DNA of 56,195 bases from an uncultured Chromatiaceae bacterium (GTDB taxonomy: Bacteria; Pseudomonadota; Gammaproteobacteria; DRLM01): the NCBI GenBank assembly GCA_945787555.1, contig CALZJG010000111.1:1-56195 (forward strand), read 5' to 3'. A model generated the notes under the pieces. That model was not told where the DNA came from. It did not search any database and saw only the letters and a list, made by a program, of their open reading frames with translations. This document shows, piece after piece, positions 42,771-51,093 of this stretch. Made by a program: the position numbers and the translations under genes. Within the stretch, counting starts at the first letter, position 1, and each line of letters begins with the position of its first letter.

Positions 42771-43970
42771 TCATTCCGTGCGCAGCGCCTCCACCGGATC
42801 GAGCGCGGCGGCGCGCCGGGCCGGCAACACCCCAGCGATTAAACCGATGACGACGGCGATGATTTCGGCCATCATCACATAAGACCACGAGACTTGCACC
42901 GGCAAGGCGGGGACGAGCGCGTGCAATAAGGTGGCGCCGCCCGCACCCAAGGCCAGTCCCGCGGCGCCGCCGGCAGTAGCCAACAACACCGCCTCGCCGA
43001 GAAACAAGCGCAGGATTTGTGCACGCGGAGCGCCCAAAGCCCGTAGTAGACCGACTTCGGGGGTGCGTTCGCTAACGGTGATGGTCATAATGGTGAGTAT
43101 GCCCACACCGCCCACCAGCAGCGAAATGCCGCCGAGCGCGCCGACCGCGAAGGTGAGCACACCCAGTACCGAGCCCATCACGTCGAGCATTTGTTGCTGC
43201 GTGGTGATGGTGTAATCCTCGCGACCATGGCGCGCGTTGAGCACCCGTTTAATGCCGGCCACTACTTCATCCACCGAGACTCCCTCGCGGTAAAGTACGT
43301 CGATTTCCATCAGGCTGTTGCGTCCGAACATGTCTAGCGCGCGGGCGGCGGGAATGTACACGGTGTCGTCCAAGTCCAAACCCAGCATCTGGCCCTTGGT
43401 TTCCATCACGCCGATCACGCGATAGCGCTCACCACCGATGCGGATACGCTCACCGAGCGGATTGCGTTCGCCGAACAATTCAGCGCGCAACTTGGCGCCC
43501 AACACCGCGTGGGCGCGTGGCGCCTCGGGATCGTCGGCGGGTAGAAAGCGACCGGTCGCCACGTTCATGCGTAACACCTCCGGCATGGCGGCGCCCATGC
43601 CGTAGACTAGCGTGCGGCGTTGGCGGCCGTTGGCTTCGACTTCGGCGTTGCCTTGCACCGCTGGCACGACGGCCACGACATGCGGCGCACGTTCCAGCGC
43701 CACGCTGTCGCCGATCGTGAGCGGCCGCACCGTGGCCAACGCACCAATGGGCGTGCCCATGGTTTGGGTGCGGCCCGGATTGATACCCAATAAATGGGTG
43801 CCGAATTGGGTGAACTCGGTGAGTACATAGCGGTGTATGCCTTCACCGATGGAAGTCAGCAGTACCACGGCGGCGATGCCCACGGCGATACCCAAGCCGG
43901 TGAGCGAGCTGCGTAGGCGATGGGCGATGATGGCGCCGGCGGTCAGGTGGATGACATCGCGTATGAACAT
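42771..43970 (-). CDS. MacB-like ABC transporter permease (second)
   Basis: 399 residues. I chose the ATG at 43970 (MFIRDVIHLTAGAI); the longer frame overlaps the upstream permease. One N-terminal membrane helix, a large periplasmic MacB_PCD domain (about 45-240) and a FtsX-like C-terminal domain with three membrane helices, including the SERTPEVGLLRALGAP coupling motif and LPARRAAALDPVEALR. It is the fourth gene of the efflux operon, 4 nt after the first permease. The pair probably forms a heterodimer. Confidence 0.9.
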   Translation of the reverse strand: MFIRDVIHLTAGAIIAHRLRSSLTGLGIAVGIAAVVLLTSIGEGIHRYVLTEFTQFGTHLLGINPGRTQTMGTPIGALATVRPLTIGDSVALERAPHVVAVVPAVQGNAEVEANGRQRRTLVYGMGAAMPEVLRMNVATGRFLPADDPEAPRAHAVLGAKLRAELFGERNPLGERIRIGGERYRVIGVMETKGQMLGLDLDDTVYIPAARALDMFGRNSLMEIDVLYREGVSVDEVVAGIKRVLNARHGREDYTITTQQQMLDVMGSVLGVLTFAVGALGGISLLVGGVGILTIMTITVSERTPEVGLLRALGAPRAQILRLFLGEAVLLATAGGAAGLALGAGGATLLHALVPALPVQVSWSYVMMAEIIAVVIGLIAGVLPARRAAALDPVEALRTE

Positions 43971-43974
43971 AGCA

Positions 43975-45183
43975 TCACCGCCGCGACAAGGCTTGCACCG
44001 GATCGAGTCGCGCCGCGCGCCGCGCCGGTAACCAGCCGAACAGCACGCCGGTGGCCAAGGCCACGCCAACCGCCGCGCTCACCGCCCACCAGGGTGCGCT
44101 GAAATCGAGATTGGGAAACAGCTCGCCCAGCAGCCAGGTGCCTGCCATGCCCACCGCCAAGCCCAGCAATGCGCCGAGCAATGACAGCAACGCCGCCTCG
44201 GCGAGAAACACCACGCGGATGTCACGCCCCGGCGCCCCCAACGCCTTGAGCAAGCCAATTTCCGAGGTGCGTTGCGTCACTGCCACCAACATTACGTTCA
44301 TGATCAGAATGCCGGCCACCGCCAGACTGATGGCGGCGATGCCGGCCACGGCCAGCGTCAGCGCGCGCAGGATGCGGTCGAACGTCGCCAGTACCGCGTC
44401 TTGGGTGATGACGGTAACGTCTTCTTCGCCTTGATGGCGCAAACGCAAGGTGTCGCGTATCCAAGTTTGCGCCCGCGGAATCGCTTCGCGACCATTGGCT
44501 TCGACGAAGATGCGAAACAATGAAGAAGTATTGAACAAGGATTGTGCGGCGGCCACGGGAATGATGACCGTATCCTCCATGCTCATACCCATGGAGGCAC
44601 CCTCGGTGCCCAATACGCCGATGACGCGAAAGCGCCGATCGCCGATGCGCACCCATTCACCCAAGGCCGAGGCGGCACCGAACAGTTCGTTGCGCACCTT
44701 GACGCCCAGTACGCAGACCGCGCTGGCTTGCGTGGGGTCGCCGGTGGCCAGGAACTTACCTTGCTTCATGGTGAAGCGGCGCAGTTCGAGAAAGGCGGCG
44801 GTGGTGCCGAGGATGGTGACCTCGCGCTCGCGGCCTTGCCAGGAGACCGGTGCGGCGCCGATATTGAGGGGCGCGATGCGTCGCACCGTGGCGCTGCGGG
44901 TCAGACTGAAGGCGTCATCGAGGGTGAGGTCGCGCGGCGTTTCGCCGGCGAAAGTGGCCGGCCCCACGCCGCCGGTTTCCGAACGTCCGGGAATGACGAT
45001 GAGCATGTGCGTGCCGAGCGCGGCGAACTGATCCACCACGTAACGGCGCGCCGCCTCGCCCAGCGAAGTGAGGACCACCACCGCGGCGACGCCGATCGCC
45101 ATGGCCAGCAACATCAGCAATGTGCGGGCACGGGCGCCATGCAGACTGGTCAGGGCATAGCGCAGCGTATCGCCCGCCGTCAT
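43975..45183 (-). CDS. MacB-like ABC transporter permease (first)
   Basis: 402 residues with the same plan as its neighbour: an N-terminal helix (LLMLLAMAIGVAAVVVLTSLG), a periplasmic MacB_PCD domain, three C-terminal helices, the coupling motif QRTSEIGLLKALGAP and LPARRAARLDPVQAL. The ATG overlaps the ATPase gene stop (4 nt). Fusion to the ATPase, as in E. coli MacB, is absent; here domains are split over three genes. Confidence 0.9.
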   Translation of the reverse strand: MTAGDTLRYALTSLHGARARTLLMLLAMAIGVAAVVVLTSLGEAARRYVVDQFAALGTHMLIVIPGRSETGGVGPATFAGETPRDLTLDDAFSLTRSATVRRIAPLNIGAAPVSWQGREREVTILGTTAAFLELRRFTMKQGKFLATGDPTQASAVCVLGVKVRNELFGAASALGEWVRIGDRRFRVIGVLGTEGASMGMSMEDTVIIPVAAAQSLFNTSSLFRIFVEANGREAIPRAQTWIRDTLRLRHQGEEDVTVITQDAVLATFDRILRALTLAVAGIAAISLAVAGILIMNVMLVAVTQRTSEIGLLKALGAPGRDIRVVFLAEAALLSLLGALLGLAVGMAGTWLLGELFPNLDFSAPWWAVSAAVGVALATGVLFGWLPARRAARLDPVQALSRR

Positions 45184-45854
45184 GCGCTGTCATCCTCGAC
45201 GATGCGGCCGTCCATCATTTTCAAACGTCGCCGAGCGCGGCGGCCGATGTCGGCGTCATGGGTGACGATGATGAGGGTCATGCCGCGTGTGTTGAGTTGC
45301 TCTAGCAAGGCGATGACTTCCTTGCCCGAGGCGCTGTCGAGATTGCCGGTGGGTTCGTCGGCGAGGATCACCGCCGGCGCCATGATGGTGGCGCGCGCCA
45401 TCGCCACTCGTTGGCGCTGCCCGCCACTGAGTTGATCAGGACGATGATGGGCGCGATCCGCCAAGCCGACGGCCTGCATCACAGCGGCGACACGTTGCGC
45501 GCGTTCGGTGGGCGCGATGCCGGCCAGCACCAGCGGCAAGGCGACATTGTCCGCCGCACTCAAGCGTGACACCAAATGGAAGAACTGGAACACGAAGCCG
45601 ATCGTTTCGCGACGCACGCGCGCCGTCTCGGCGTCGTCGAGGTCGGTTACGTCGCGCTCGTCGAGCAAATAGCGCCCCGAGGTGGGGCGGTCGAGTAGAC
45701 CGATGAGATGCAGCAGTGTCGATTTTCCCGAACCCGAGGGGCCCATGATAGAAAGATATTCACCGGGCTGTATGGACAGCGTCACGTCGTTGAGTGCATG
45801 CACTTGCTGGTCGCCCACGTGAAACACGCGGTGGATGTTGCGCAATTCGATCAT
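45180..45854 (-). CDS. ABC transporter ATP-binding protein (MacB/LolD type)
   Basis: A 224-residue nucleotide-binding subunit. Walker A GPSGSGKST, the Q-loop FVFQFFHLV, signature LSGGQRQRVAMARA, Walker B VILADEPTGNLD and the H-loop VTHD are all intact. The family powers mechanotransmission-type MacB/LolCDE exporters rather than substrate movement through the membrane. It overlaps both neighbours by 4 nt. Confidence 0.95.
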   Translation of the reverse strand: MIELRNIHRVFHVGDQQVHALNDVTLSIQPGEYLSIMGPSGSGKSTLLHLIGLLDRPTSGRYLLDERDVTDLDDAETARVRRETIGFVFQFFHLVSRLSAADNVALPLVLAGIAPTERAQRVAAVMQAVGLADRAHHRPDQLSGGQRQRVAMARATIMAPAVILADEPTGNLDSASGKEVIALLEQLNTRGMTLIIVTHDADIGRRARRRLKMMDGRIVEDDSA

Positions 45855-47050
45855 GGTGACTGCGTGTTATTAGCGTTCTCGATGCGTACTAGGGCGCCGG
45901 GGATGACACCGGCGCGATCAATGGACGACACCACTCGCTCGCCGCTGGCGAGACCGGATTTTACTTCGGTGTACTTCCAATTCGTCAGCCCGGCCTCAAA
46001 ACGTTTTTCTTCCAGCCGCTGCGTGGCGGGGTTGACCACTAGTACGCGATAGCCTTCCAGGACCGCCTCGGTGGGCACGCGTGTCACCTCGCTGCGCGCT
46101 TCGAGGATGACTTCCACATCGGCGCTGTAGCCGGGCAGCAAGTCTTGGTAATCGCTGGGATCGGCGAACAAGGCTTCGATTTCCACCGTGCGGGCTTGTT
46201 TTTCCACTTCCAGTACATAGGGCGCGATGCGACTCACCCGGCCGTGGAAACTCCGTTGGGGAAAAGCGTCGAGACGAATGCGCGCCTCCATGCCGGGACG
46301 GATGGCGGGGGCGTCCACTTCGTCGATAGGTGCGGAAATGTAAATGCAACTGTTGTCCACCAAGTCCACCGCCGGCAGCGTGGCCACCCCGGTGGGCGAG
46401 GGGGTAATAAACTCGCCCAGTTCGCCGTTGATTTCCGCTACCGTACCGGGAAACGGCGCGCGCAGGCGGGTGCGTTCCAGTGCCGCTCTTGCTACGGAGA
46501 CGCGGCCGCGGCTGACATCTATATTGCCCCGCGCGGCGCGACAACTCGCTTGCCCGGCTTGCGCGCGGGTAACGGCCCGATCGGCCTCCTCGGCGGAAAT
46601 GAGTTTCTGCGCCCGTAACCGCGTCAGCCGGCCGGCCTCGCGCTCGGCGTCCTCGGCAATCAGGCAAGCCTCCTCAGCGCTGGCGCGCGTCGAGGCGGTT
46701 TCGGTATTGGCCAACTTGACTTGAGCGGCGAGATCGTCGTTCCACAATTCGATCAATAACTGGCCGCTTTCCACCCGGTCGCCTTTGCGCACCCACAGCT
46801 TGGCGATCTGGCCCCCGGTGGCGGGCGCGAGCTTGGCACGGCGACAGGCTTTCACGGTGCCAGCGCGGGTGTTGGCGACTGAGGCCTCCACGATGCCGCT
46901 GCCCAAGATGATCACACTGACCGTGATGGGTTTGGGGCGACCGACGTACCAGACGGCGAGAGAGATAAGCAATATGATGACAATGACCCAGAGCACCCGG
47001 CGTATTGTGCGCCGGCGGGTGGTCGATACAGGTTGGAGTGATGCTGGCAT
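45851..47050 (-). CDS. Periplasmic adaptor (membrane fusion) protein, MacA/HlyD family
   Basis: 399 residues. An N-terminal membrane anchor (RVLWVIVIILLISLAVWYV), the lipoyl half-motif ATGGQIAKLWVRKGDRVESGQ, a coiled-coil hairpin (about 110-200) and the second half-motif RAPFPGTVAEI. A beta-barrel and membrane-proximal domain follow. It is the first gene of the operon and would link the ABC permeases to an outer-membrane TolC-like channel, which is not encoded nearby. Confidence 0.93.
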   Translation of the reverse strand: MPASLQPVSTTRRRTIRRVLWVIVIILLISLAVWYVGRPKPITVSVIILGSGIVEASVANTRAGTVKACRRAKLAPATGGQIAKLWVRKGDRVESGQLLIELWNDDLAAQVKLANTETASTRASAEEACLIAEDAEREAGRLTRLRAQKLISAEEADRAVTRAQAGQASCRAARGNIDVSRGRVSVARAALERTRLRAPFPGTVAEINGELGEFITPSPTGVATLPAVDLVDNSCIYISAPIDEVDAPAIRPGMEARIRLDAFPQRSFHGRVSRIAPYVLEVEKQARTVEIEALFADPSDYQDLLPGYSADVEVILEARSEVTRVPTEAVLEGYRVLVVNPATQRLEEKRFEAGLTNWKYTEVKSGLASGERVVSSIDRAGVIPGALVRIENANNTQSP

Positions 47051-47155
47051 GTCGTATGACTGAAGTTGCCGATAGTATCGCCACTATAAACGTAACTGGC
47101 GCCTAGCCGTAGCCCCGACCGGTAACTCGCAGGGAAAGCGCAGGACTATTGGGTT

Positions 47156-48085
47156 ATGAATACCACTAAATTGTTGCTGGTCTTGGAGGGTTTGTCCCGA
47201 AGGCAGCTGCGTTGGCTGAGCATGGCGATGGTCGTGTTGGTCGGTTTGGGTGACTTTATTACCGGGCCGGAGATTTCTACTTCGATATTCTATGTCGTAC
47301 CGGTATGGATGACGGCCTGGTATACGGGACGTCGCGCCGGCCTTTGCATGGCTAGCTTGGCCGGCGTGATCTGGCTCACAAATGACATGTGGTACGGCCC
47401 GGACTATTCCCACCTGGCAATATATTATTGGAACGGCGGTGTGCGTCTCGGCCTGTTTCTCGCCATCGCTGCCCTATCTGCCGAACTAGGAACGCGGTTG
47501 CGCCGCGAACAGGGCGCCGCCGCCGCCGATGGTATGACCGGATTGCTAAACCGGCGCGGCTTCGATGAACGGCTGGCCATAGAATGGGAGCGCGCGCGCC
47601 GGATGGTGCGACCGGTGACGCTGGCTTATCTTGATTTAGATAACTTCAAACAGGTCAACGATAGCCGTGGCCATGCCGAGGGCGATGCCGTGATACGCCG
47701 GGTGGCAACGGTGTTGCGCGATCATACCCGCCGCGTCGACGCGATCGCGCGGCTGGGAGGAGATGAATTCGCGGTGTTGTACACCGAGACGGCAGCGCTG
47801 CCGGCGCGCGAAGCGATGGAACAGCTGCGTCGGAAACTACTCGCGGCGATGGCTCAGGGGGGGTGGCCGGTGACGTGCAGCATCGGTATGGTGACCTTCG
47901 AACAAGTCCCTAGTGATGTGCATCACATGACGACGCTGGCCGACGAACTGATGTACGACGTCAAGCGTGTGGGCAAGAATGCGATCAGGCAGGGCGTGTG
48001 GCACGCGGCCGCAACCGGTATGGAGCGGATCGATAACCTCAGTCCCGGCGGAGGGGCCGGCTGTAGGAGTTTCCGCCCCGATTAA
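47156..48085 (+). CDS. Membrane-bound diguanylate cyclase (GGDEF)
   Basis: 309 residues. About four N-terminal membrane segments (residues 20-110) form a MASE-like sensor. The GGDEF domain follows, with DGMTGLLNRRGF, LDLDNFKQVND and the active site GGDEF (201-205). The inhibitory I-site RxxD is present (Arg192-Asp195), five residues before it, so product inhibition by c-di-GMP is expected. No EAL domain. It is divergent from the efflux operon (105 bp between starts). Confidence 0.93.
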   Translation: MNTTKLLLVLEGLSRRQLRWLSMAMVVLVGLGDFITGPEISTSIFYVVPVWMTAWYTGRRAGLCMASLAGVIWLTNDMWYGPDYSHLAIYYWNGGVRLGLFLAIAALSAELGTRLRREQGAAAADGMTGLLNRRGFDERLAIEWERARRMVRPVTLAYLDLDNFKQVNDSRGHAEGDAVIRRVATVLRDHTRRVDAIARLGGDEFAVLYTETAALPAREAMEQLRRKLLAAMAQGGWPVTCSIGMVTFEQVPSDVHHMTTLADELMYDVKRVGKNAIRQGVWHAAATGMERIDNLSPGGGAGCRSFRPD

Positions 48086-48108
48086 TGCACCCGATTAAAC
48101 AACATGGG

Positions 48109-48135
48109 CGAGCCAGCGTTGCTGGCTCGGTTTCC
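48109..48135. terminator. Bidirectional terminator between the GGDEF and DUF2934 genes
   Basis: A perfect 9-bp stem CGAGCCAGC/GCTGGCTCG (48109-48117 with 48121-48129, loop GTT), followed by GTTTCC on the plus strand and a T-containing stretch (ATGTTGTTTAAT) on the minus strand. It lies between converging genes. Confidence 0.7.
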
Positions 48136-48183
48136 ACTGCCCTCTTGCATAGCGCGATTTGTGTCGTGGGTCGATGACTCCAC

Positions 48184-48579
48184 TCAACGCTGGCCGTGCC
48201 GGGCGTCGACTTCGCGTTCGGCTTCCAGCCAGTCGTGGGTGGGGTCGCCACCGGTGAAGCCACGCTGTTCCGCACGCAGGTAGGCCGCCTCGGCGATCAG
48301 GTGTTGACGCTGTTCGGCGCTTAACCGCGCTTGGGCCGCGACCGCTGCGGCTGCGGGTTTGGGGTTACGCGTGCGAGGTGACGCACTGGTGGCGGATTTC
48401 CGCGTCACGGTTGTCGCGCTGCTCTTGGCGCTTTTTCCGCTGCCGGCGGTGCCCGTCGTCGCCCGATTGCGGGCAGTGCCCGTGGTTGCCCGTTTGCCGG
48501 CGGTACCCGTCGTCGCTCGCTTGCGGGGGGCGGCTTTGGCGGGGCGGGAGGCGGGGGAGGCTTTCGTCAATTCGCTCAT
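48184..48579 (-). CDS. DUF2934 protein with Lys/Ala-rich repetitive N-terminal tail
   Basis: 131 residues. I chose the ATG at 48579, 6 nt after AAAGGAC. The N-terminal 80 residues are Ala/Lys/Arg/Thr-rich with three copies of an RATTGTA unit, resembling bacterial histone H1-like tails. The C-terminal 45 residues are DUF2934 (IAEAAYLRAEQRGF, GDPTHDWLEAEREV). Such a tail may bind DNA or RNA, but this is inferred from charge only. The upstream small gene on the same strand ends 40 nt before this start. Confidence 0.8.
   Translation of the reverse strand: MSELTKASPASRPAKAAPRKRATTGTAGKRATTGTARNRATTGTAGSGKSAKSSATTVTRKSATSASPRTRNPKPAAAAVAAQARLSAEQRQHLIAEAAYLRAEQRGFTGGDPTHDWLEAEREVDARHGQR
48443..48528. 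repeat. Three tandem copies of a 27-nt unit in the DUF2934 gene
   Basis: Three consecutive diverged units of about 27 nt (each with GT(G/A)CCCGT.GT.GC.CG) encode the RATTGTA repeats. Their identity is high enough to allow slippage or recombination in whole-codon steps. Confidence 0.65.
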
Positions 48580-48619
48580 GGTTTTGTCCTTTAACCAGTT
48601 GTGGGCCAAATGTACATCG

Positions 48620-48934
48620 TTACGGCTCATAGGCCTCGAGCCCTGGCTCGAACGGGGTATTATAATACTCCTCGCGTCTGCGTATAGCATAGCGCAATGC
48701 CCGATGTACTGTGAATGCATCGGGCGCACTATCGAGCACATTTTCTTGGTTCAATAGACTGGTCACTGCACGCACCGCCATGTGCAAGGTGATGGCCGGC
48801 AGGGGGCTGATGACGATACGGCGGGCCCGTTGCCAAGTGTCGCAATCCGCCCCGTCCAGCATGGCTTGCAATAGGGCTCGATTGCTTGAGGATAAGGTGC
48901 CGTACATATCGCGGCAGTCGTCGATGATGCTCAT
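48620..48934 (-). CDS. Small protein of unknown function
   Basis: 104 residues. I chose the ATG at 48934, because AAGGAGGGAAT precedes it ideally. The protein is helical and mildly acidic, starting MSIIDDCRDMYGTLSSSNRA and ending in an Arg-rich and then acidic tail (RRREEYYNTPFEPGLEAYEP). No signal peptide or membrane segment. I recognise no family. It probably shares a transcript with the DUF2934 gene. An inverted repeat lies upstream at 48968-48990. Confidence 0.65.
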   Translation of the reverse strand: MSIIDDCRDMYGTLSSSNRALLQAMLDGADCDTWQRARRIVISPLPAITLHMAVRAVTSLLNQENVLDSAPDAFTVHRALRYAIRRREEYYNTPFEPGLEAYEP

Positions 48935-48967
48935 ATTCCCTCCTTGCCATGACAGCTTCAAGGTGTA

Positions 48968-48990
48968 TTGTTGAGTTAATTAGTCAACAA
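48968..48990. promoter_or_regulatory. Inverted repeat upstream of the 104-residue gene
   Basis: TTGTTGA (48968-48974), a 9-nt spacer and TCAACAA (48984-48990), in an AT-rich stretch 34 nt upstream of the start at 48934. Read on the minus strand it contains TTGACT, so it may overlap the promoter and act as an operator. Confidence 0.4.
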
Positions 48991-49093
48991 TTGACCAATA
49001 GCACGTCAAGCTTTCGACTCTTGCCGCCCTCGGGAAGGTAGATGCAGGATGTGGGCCAATGGCTGGCGGCGGTGGAGACTCGTCGCCGCTAGG

Positions 49094-50308
49094 TCAGAAG
49101 TAATAGCCGAGTTCAACTTGCAGGTAATCGTCGCGGTGGAGTCCATACAAGGGGTCGCTGACGGGGACGTCGACAAAGGCGCGGGCCTCCAGATCCACCT
49201 TCCATTGATGGCCGAGGCGACGGCTGGCCTCCAGGCTGTAGAAGGTAGCGCCGCTATCGCTGTCTACGATCGCGCCTAGCAAGGCCGCGCTGCTTTGCAC
49301 ATCATTGAGGGCCAGGCGTAACCCCACCATGACGTCGTTTTGAAAGGGTGTGGTGGCCTTCGCGCCGCGCTCGTCGTACAAATATTCCGCCACCAAGCCC
49401 ACATCGGCGCTGCCGTCTCCGATGCCGAACAGCGTGTATTCGATGCCGCCGGTGGCAGCATAATAGCCATCGCCCTGGCCGTGACGATAGATCGCTTCCA
49501 ATTTCCACAACCAGGCGCCGCGTGTCATTTGCACGTCTAGACCGGTTTGTTGAATGAGATCGTAATGGGGGACCAGCACCGGTGCGCCCTGATCGTCGAA
49601 CCCGGGGACGAGGCGCGGATCACGACGGGTGCCGGAGTAGTGCGACAAGCCGATATCCCAATCGCTGAGGTAGTGCGACCAGCGTACCGCGGCGTCCACG
49701 TGGCGTTGCTCGCGAGCGGACTCATAACGCGCCTGATCAGTGTCCACGGCTAAGGGGGGGCGCAAGCGGCCGGTGCTGCCGGGGAAGGTGCGCTCACGGA
49801 AATAGGGCAACACGAACAGATCGAGCGTGCCCCAGTTGCGCACCCAGGCCAGGTTGACCATGGGTTGCCCGAGTTTATCCTCACCGTCGGGATCTTCGAC
49901 CAAATCGGTTTGATTGATGATGTCCACTAAGTGTTGCGATTCGGTGACCCCCCAAAACACCTTGCGCACCCCGGCGCGTAGTTCCCAGCTCGGCGCGGCG
50001 TGTGTCCAGGTCAATTCGCGCAGGTCGGCGTGGCTGCGTTCATCGTCATGTTGATCCCAGCGCACAAAAGGTACCAATAGAAAACTGTCGCGGTTGGCGT
50101 TCCAACTGTGATAGTACTCAGGCTGGAACGACACAGAACCGACATCGTCATGTTGACGCGGATCGGCAGGCGATTGGGTATAGATGCGTCCTTGCAGCGC
50201 CGCATGTCCGGACCAAGCGCCGGCCGTGGCGTCGCTCGTGATCAAGGCGAGCGCACCGGCGAGCAGCGTCCGGGTGAGGGACGCGTGGTGCCGTGGCGGC
50301 GAGTTCAT
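49094..50308 (-). CDS. Outer-membrane beta-barrel protein of an RND/LolA-like operon
   Basis: 404 residues. The ATG at 50308 overlaps the upstream stop (ATGA) and starts a signal peptide ending ATAGAW. The mature part has alternating amphipathic strands and ends in Phe (LQVELGYYF), the C-terminal signal of outer-membrane barrels. Segments such as ELRAGVRKVFWGVTESQHLVDIINQTD recall DUF1302-like or porin-like proteins. It is the third gene of an operon with an MMPL transporter and a LolA-like protein, so it may be the outer-membrane end of that pathway (inference). Confidence 0.75.
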   Translation of the reverse strand: MNSPPRHHASLTRTLLAGALALITSDATAGAWSGHAALQGRIYTQSPADPRQHDDVGSVSFQPEYYHSWNANRDSFLLVPFVRWDQHDDERSHADLRELTWTHAAPSWELRAGVRKVFWGVTESQHLVDIINQTDLVEDPDGEDKLGQPMVNLAWVRNWGTLDLFVLPYFRERTFPGSTGRLRPPLAVDTDQARYESAREQRHVDAAVRWSHYLSDWDIGLSHYSGTRRDPRLVPGFDDQGAPVLVPHYDLIQQTGLDVQMTRGAWLWKLEAIYRHGQGDGYYAATGGIEYTLFGIGDGSADVGLVAEYLYDERGAKATTPFQNDVMVGLRLALNDVQSSAALLGAIVDSDSGATFYSLEASRRLGHQWKVDLEARAFVDVPVSDPLYGLHRDDYLQVELGYYF

Positions 50309-51093
50309 CGCACGCGCTTCAAGCTGTTTTTGTCGAAGTCCCGTTCCGTCAGGCCGGTGCGAAATTGATAATCGTGCCATTGCAGCGTGGTGGTCTTGCC
50401 GGTTTGATGATTCTCCATGTGCATTGCGTCCGGACGCCAATATTGTCCGGCGTATTGTTGGTAGCCTTTGTTTACCAGCGTTTTTAACAAGGAGTTCTTG
50501 CGGTCATAAAACTCGATCTTCATGGCGCGATAGTGCGCCTGGTCCATCCACACCACTTGGCGCGTGTAGCCGGAGTCTTTGTCGACGGGATAGCGCTCGA
50601 CCACGAAAGTGTCCAGACGCTCCAGCTTTTCATCGCGTAAATATTTATAGGTGTACTTTTCCACCTCCTGTGATGAGATGTCTTCGTAGGCGAATTCGCT
50701 GCCCATGAAGGGGCCGGATTTATTGGCTGAGGAGATGCGTTTAACGCGCTTCAGTGCCGGCAGATATAGCCATTGGTCATCCGGTCGGATCGCATGGGTG
50801 TAGCTCAAGAAGGCCGTGCCCTTGACGTCGGTCGGTTCGTCGAAAATGACCAGGCTCTTGTCGCCGTCGCCGTGCACTTCCAGCGTGCGACTGCGGATGG
50901 CGCGCACGCTTTCATCGCCTTGACGGTTGCGCAGGATCATAGTCATATTGGCGATAAAGTCCTGGAAGCCGCTGTCGCGTTGGTCGGCTTCCGCCGCGAT
51001 GGCCAGGCCCCTTTCTTCGGCGGTTTGCGCCGCCGGGCTAGTCGGCAGCCAACTCAGCGCGAGTAGTGCTATTAGTAACATCCTTATGCGCAT
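50305..51093 (-). CDS. Outer-membrane lipoprotein-sorting-like protein (LolA-like fold)
   Basis: 262 residues, starting at ATG 51093 with GAGGAG 7 nt upstream. A signal peptide (about 1-22) is followed by a LolA/LppX-type half-barrel: a lipid-sized cavity formed by strands such as LVIFDEPTDVKGTAFLSY, DDQWLYLPALKRVKRIS and FAYEDIS. Proteins of this kind carry lipids or lipoproteins through the periplasm and are repeatedly found with MMPL transporters. It overlaps the MMPL gene by 56 nt and the barrel gene by 4 nt, implying tight coupling. Confidence 0.85.
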   Translation of the reverse strand: MRIRMLLIALLALSWLPTSPAAQTAEERGLAIAAEADQRDSGFQDFIANMTMILRNRQGDESVRAIRSRTLEVHGDGDKSLVIFDEPTDVKGTAFLSYTHAIRPDDQWLYLPALKRVKRISSANKSGPFMGSEFAYEDISSQEVEKYTYKYLRDEKLERLDTFVVERYPVDKDSGYTRQVVWMDQAHYRAMKIEFYDRKNSLLKTLVNKGYQQYAGQYWRPDAMHMENHQTGKTTTLQWHDYQFRTGLTERDFDKNSLKRVR

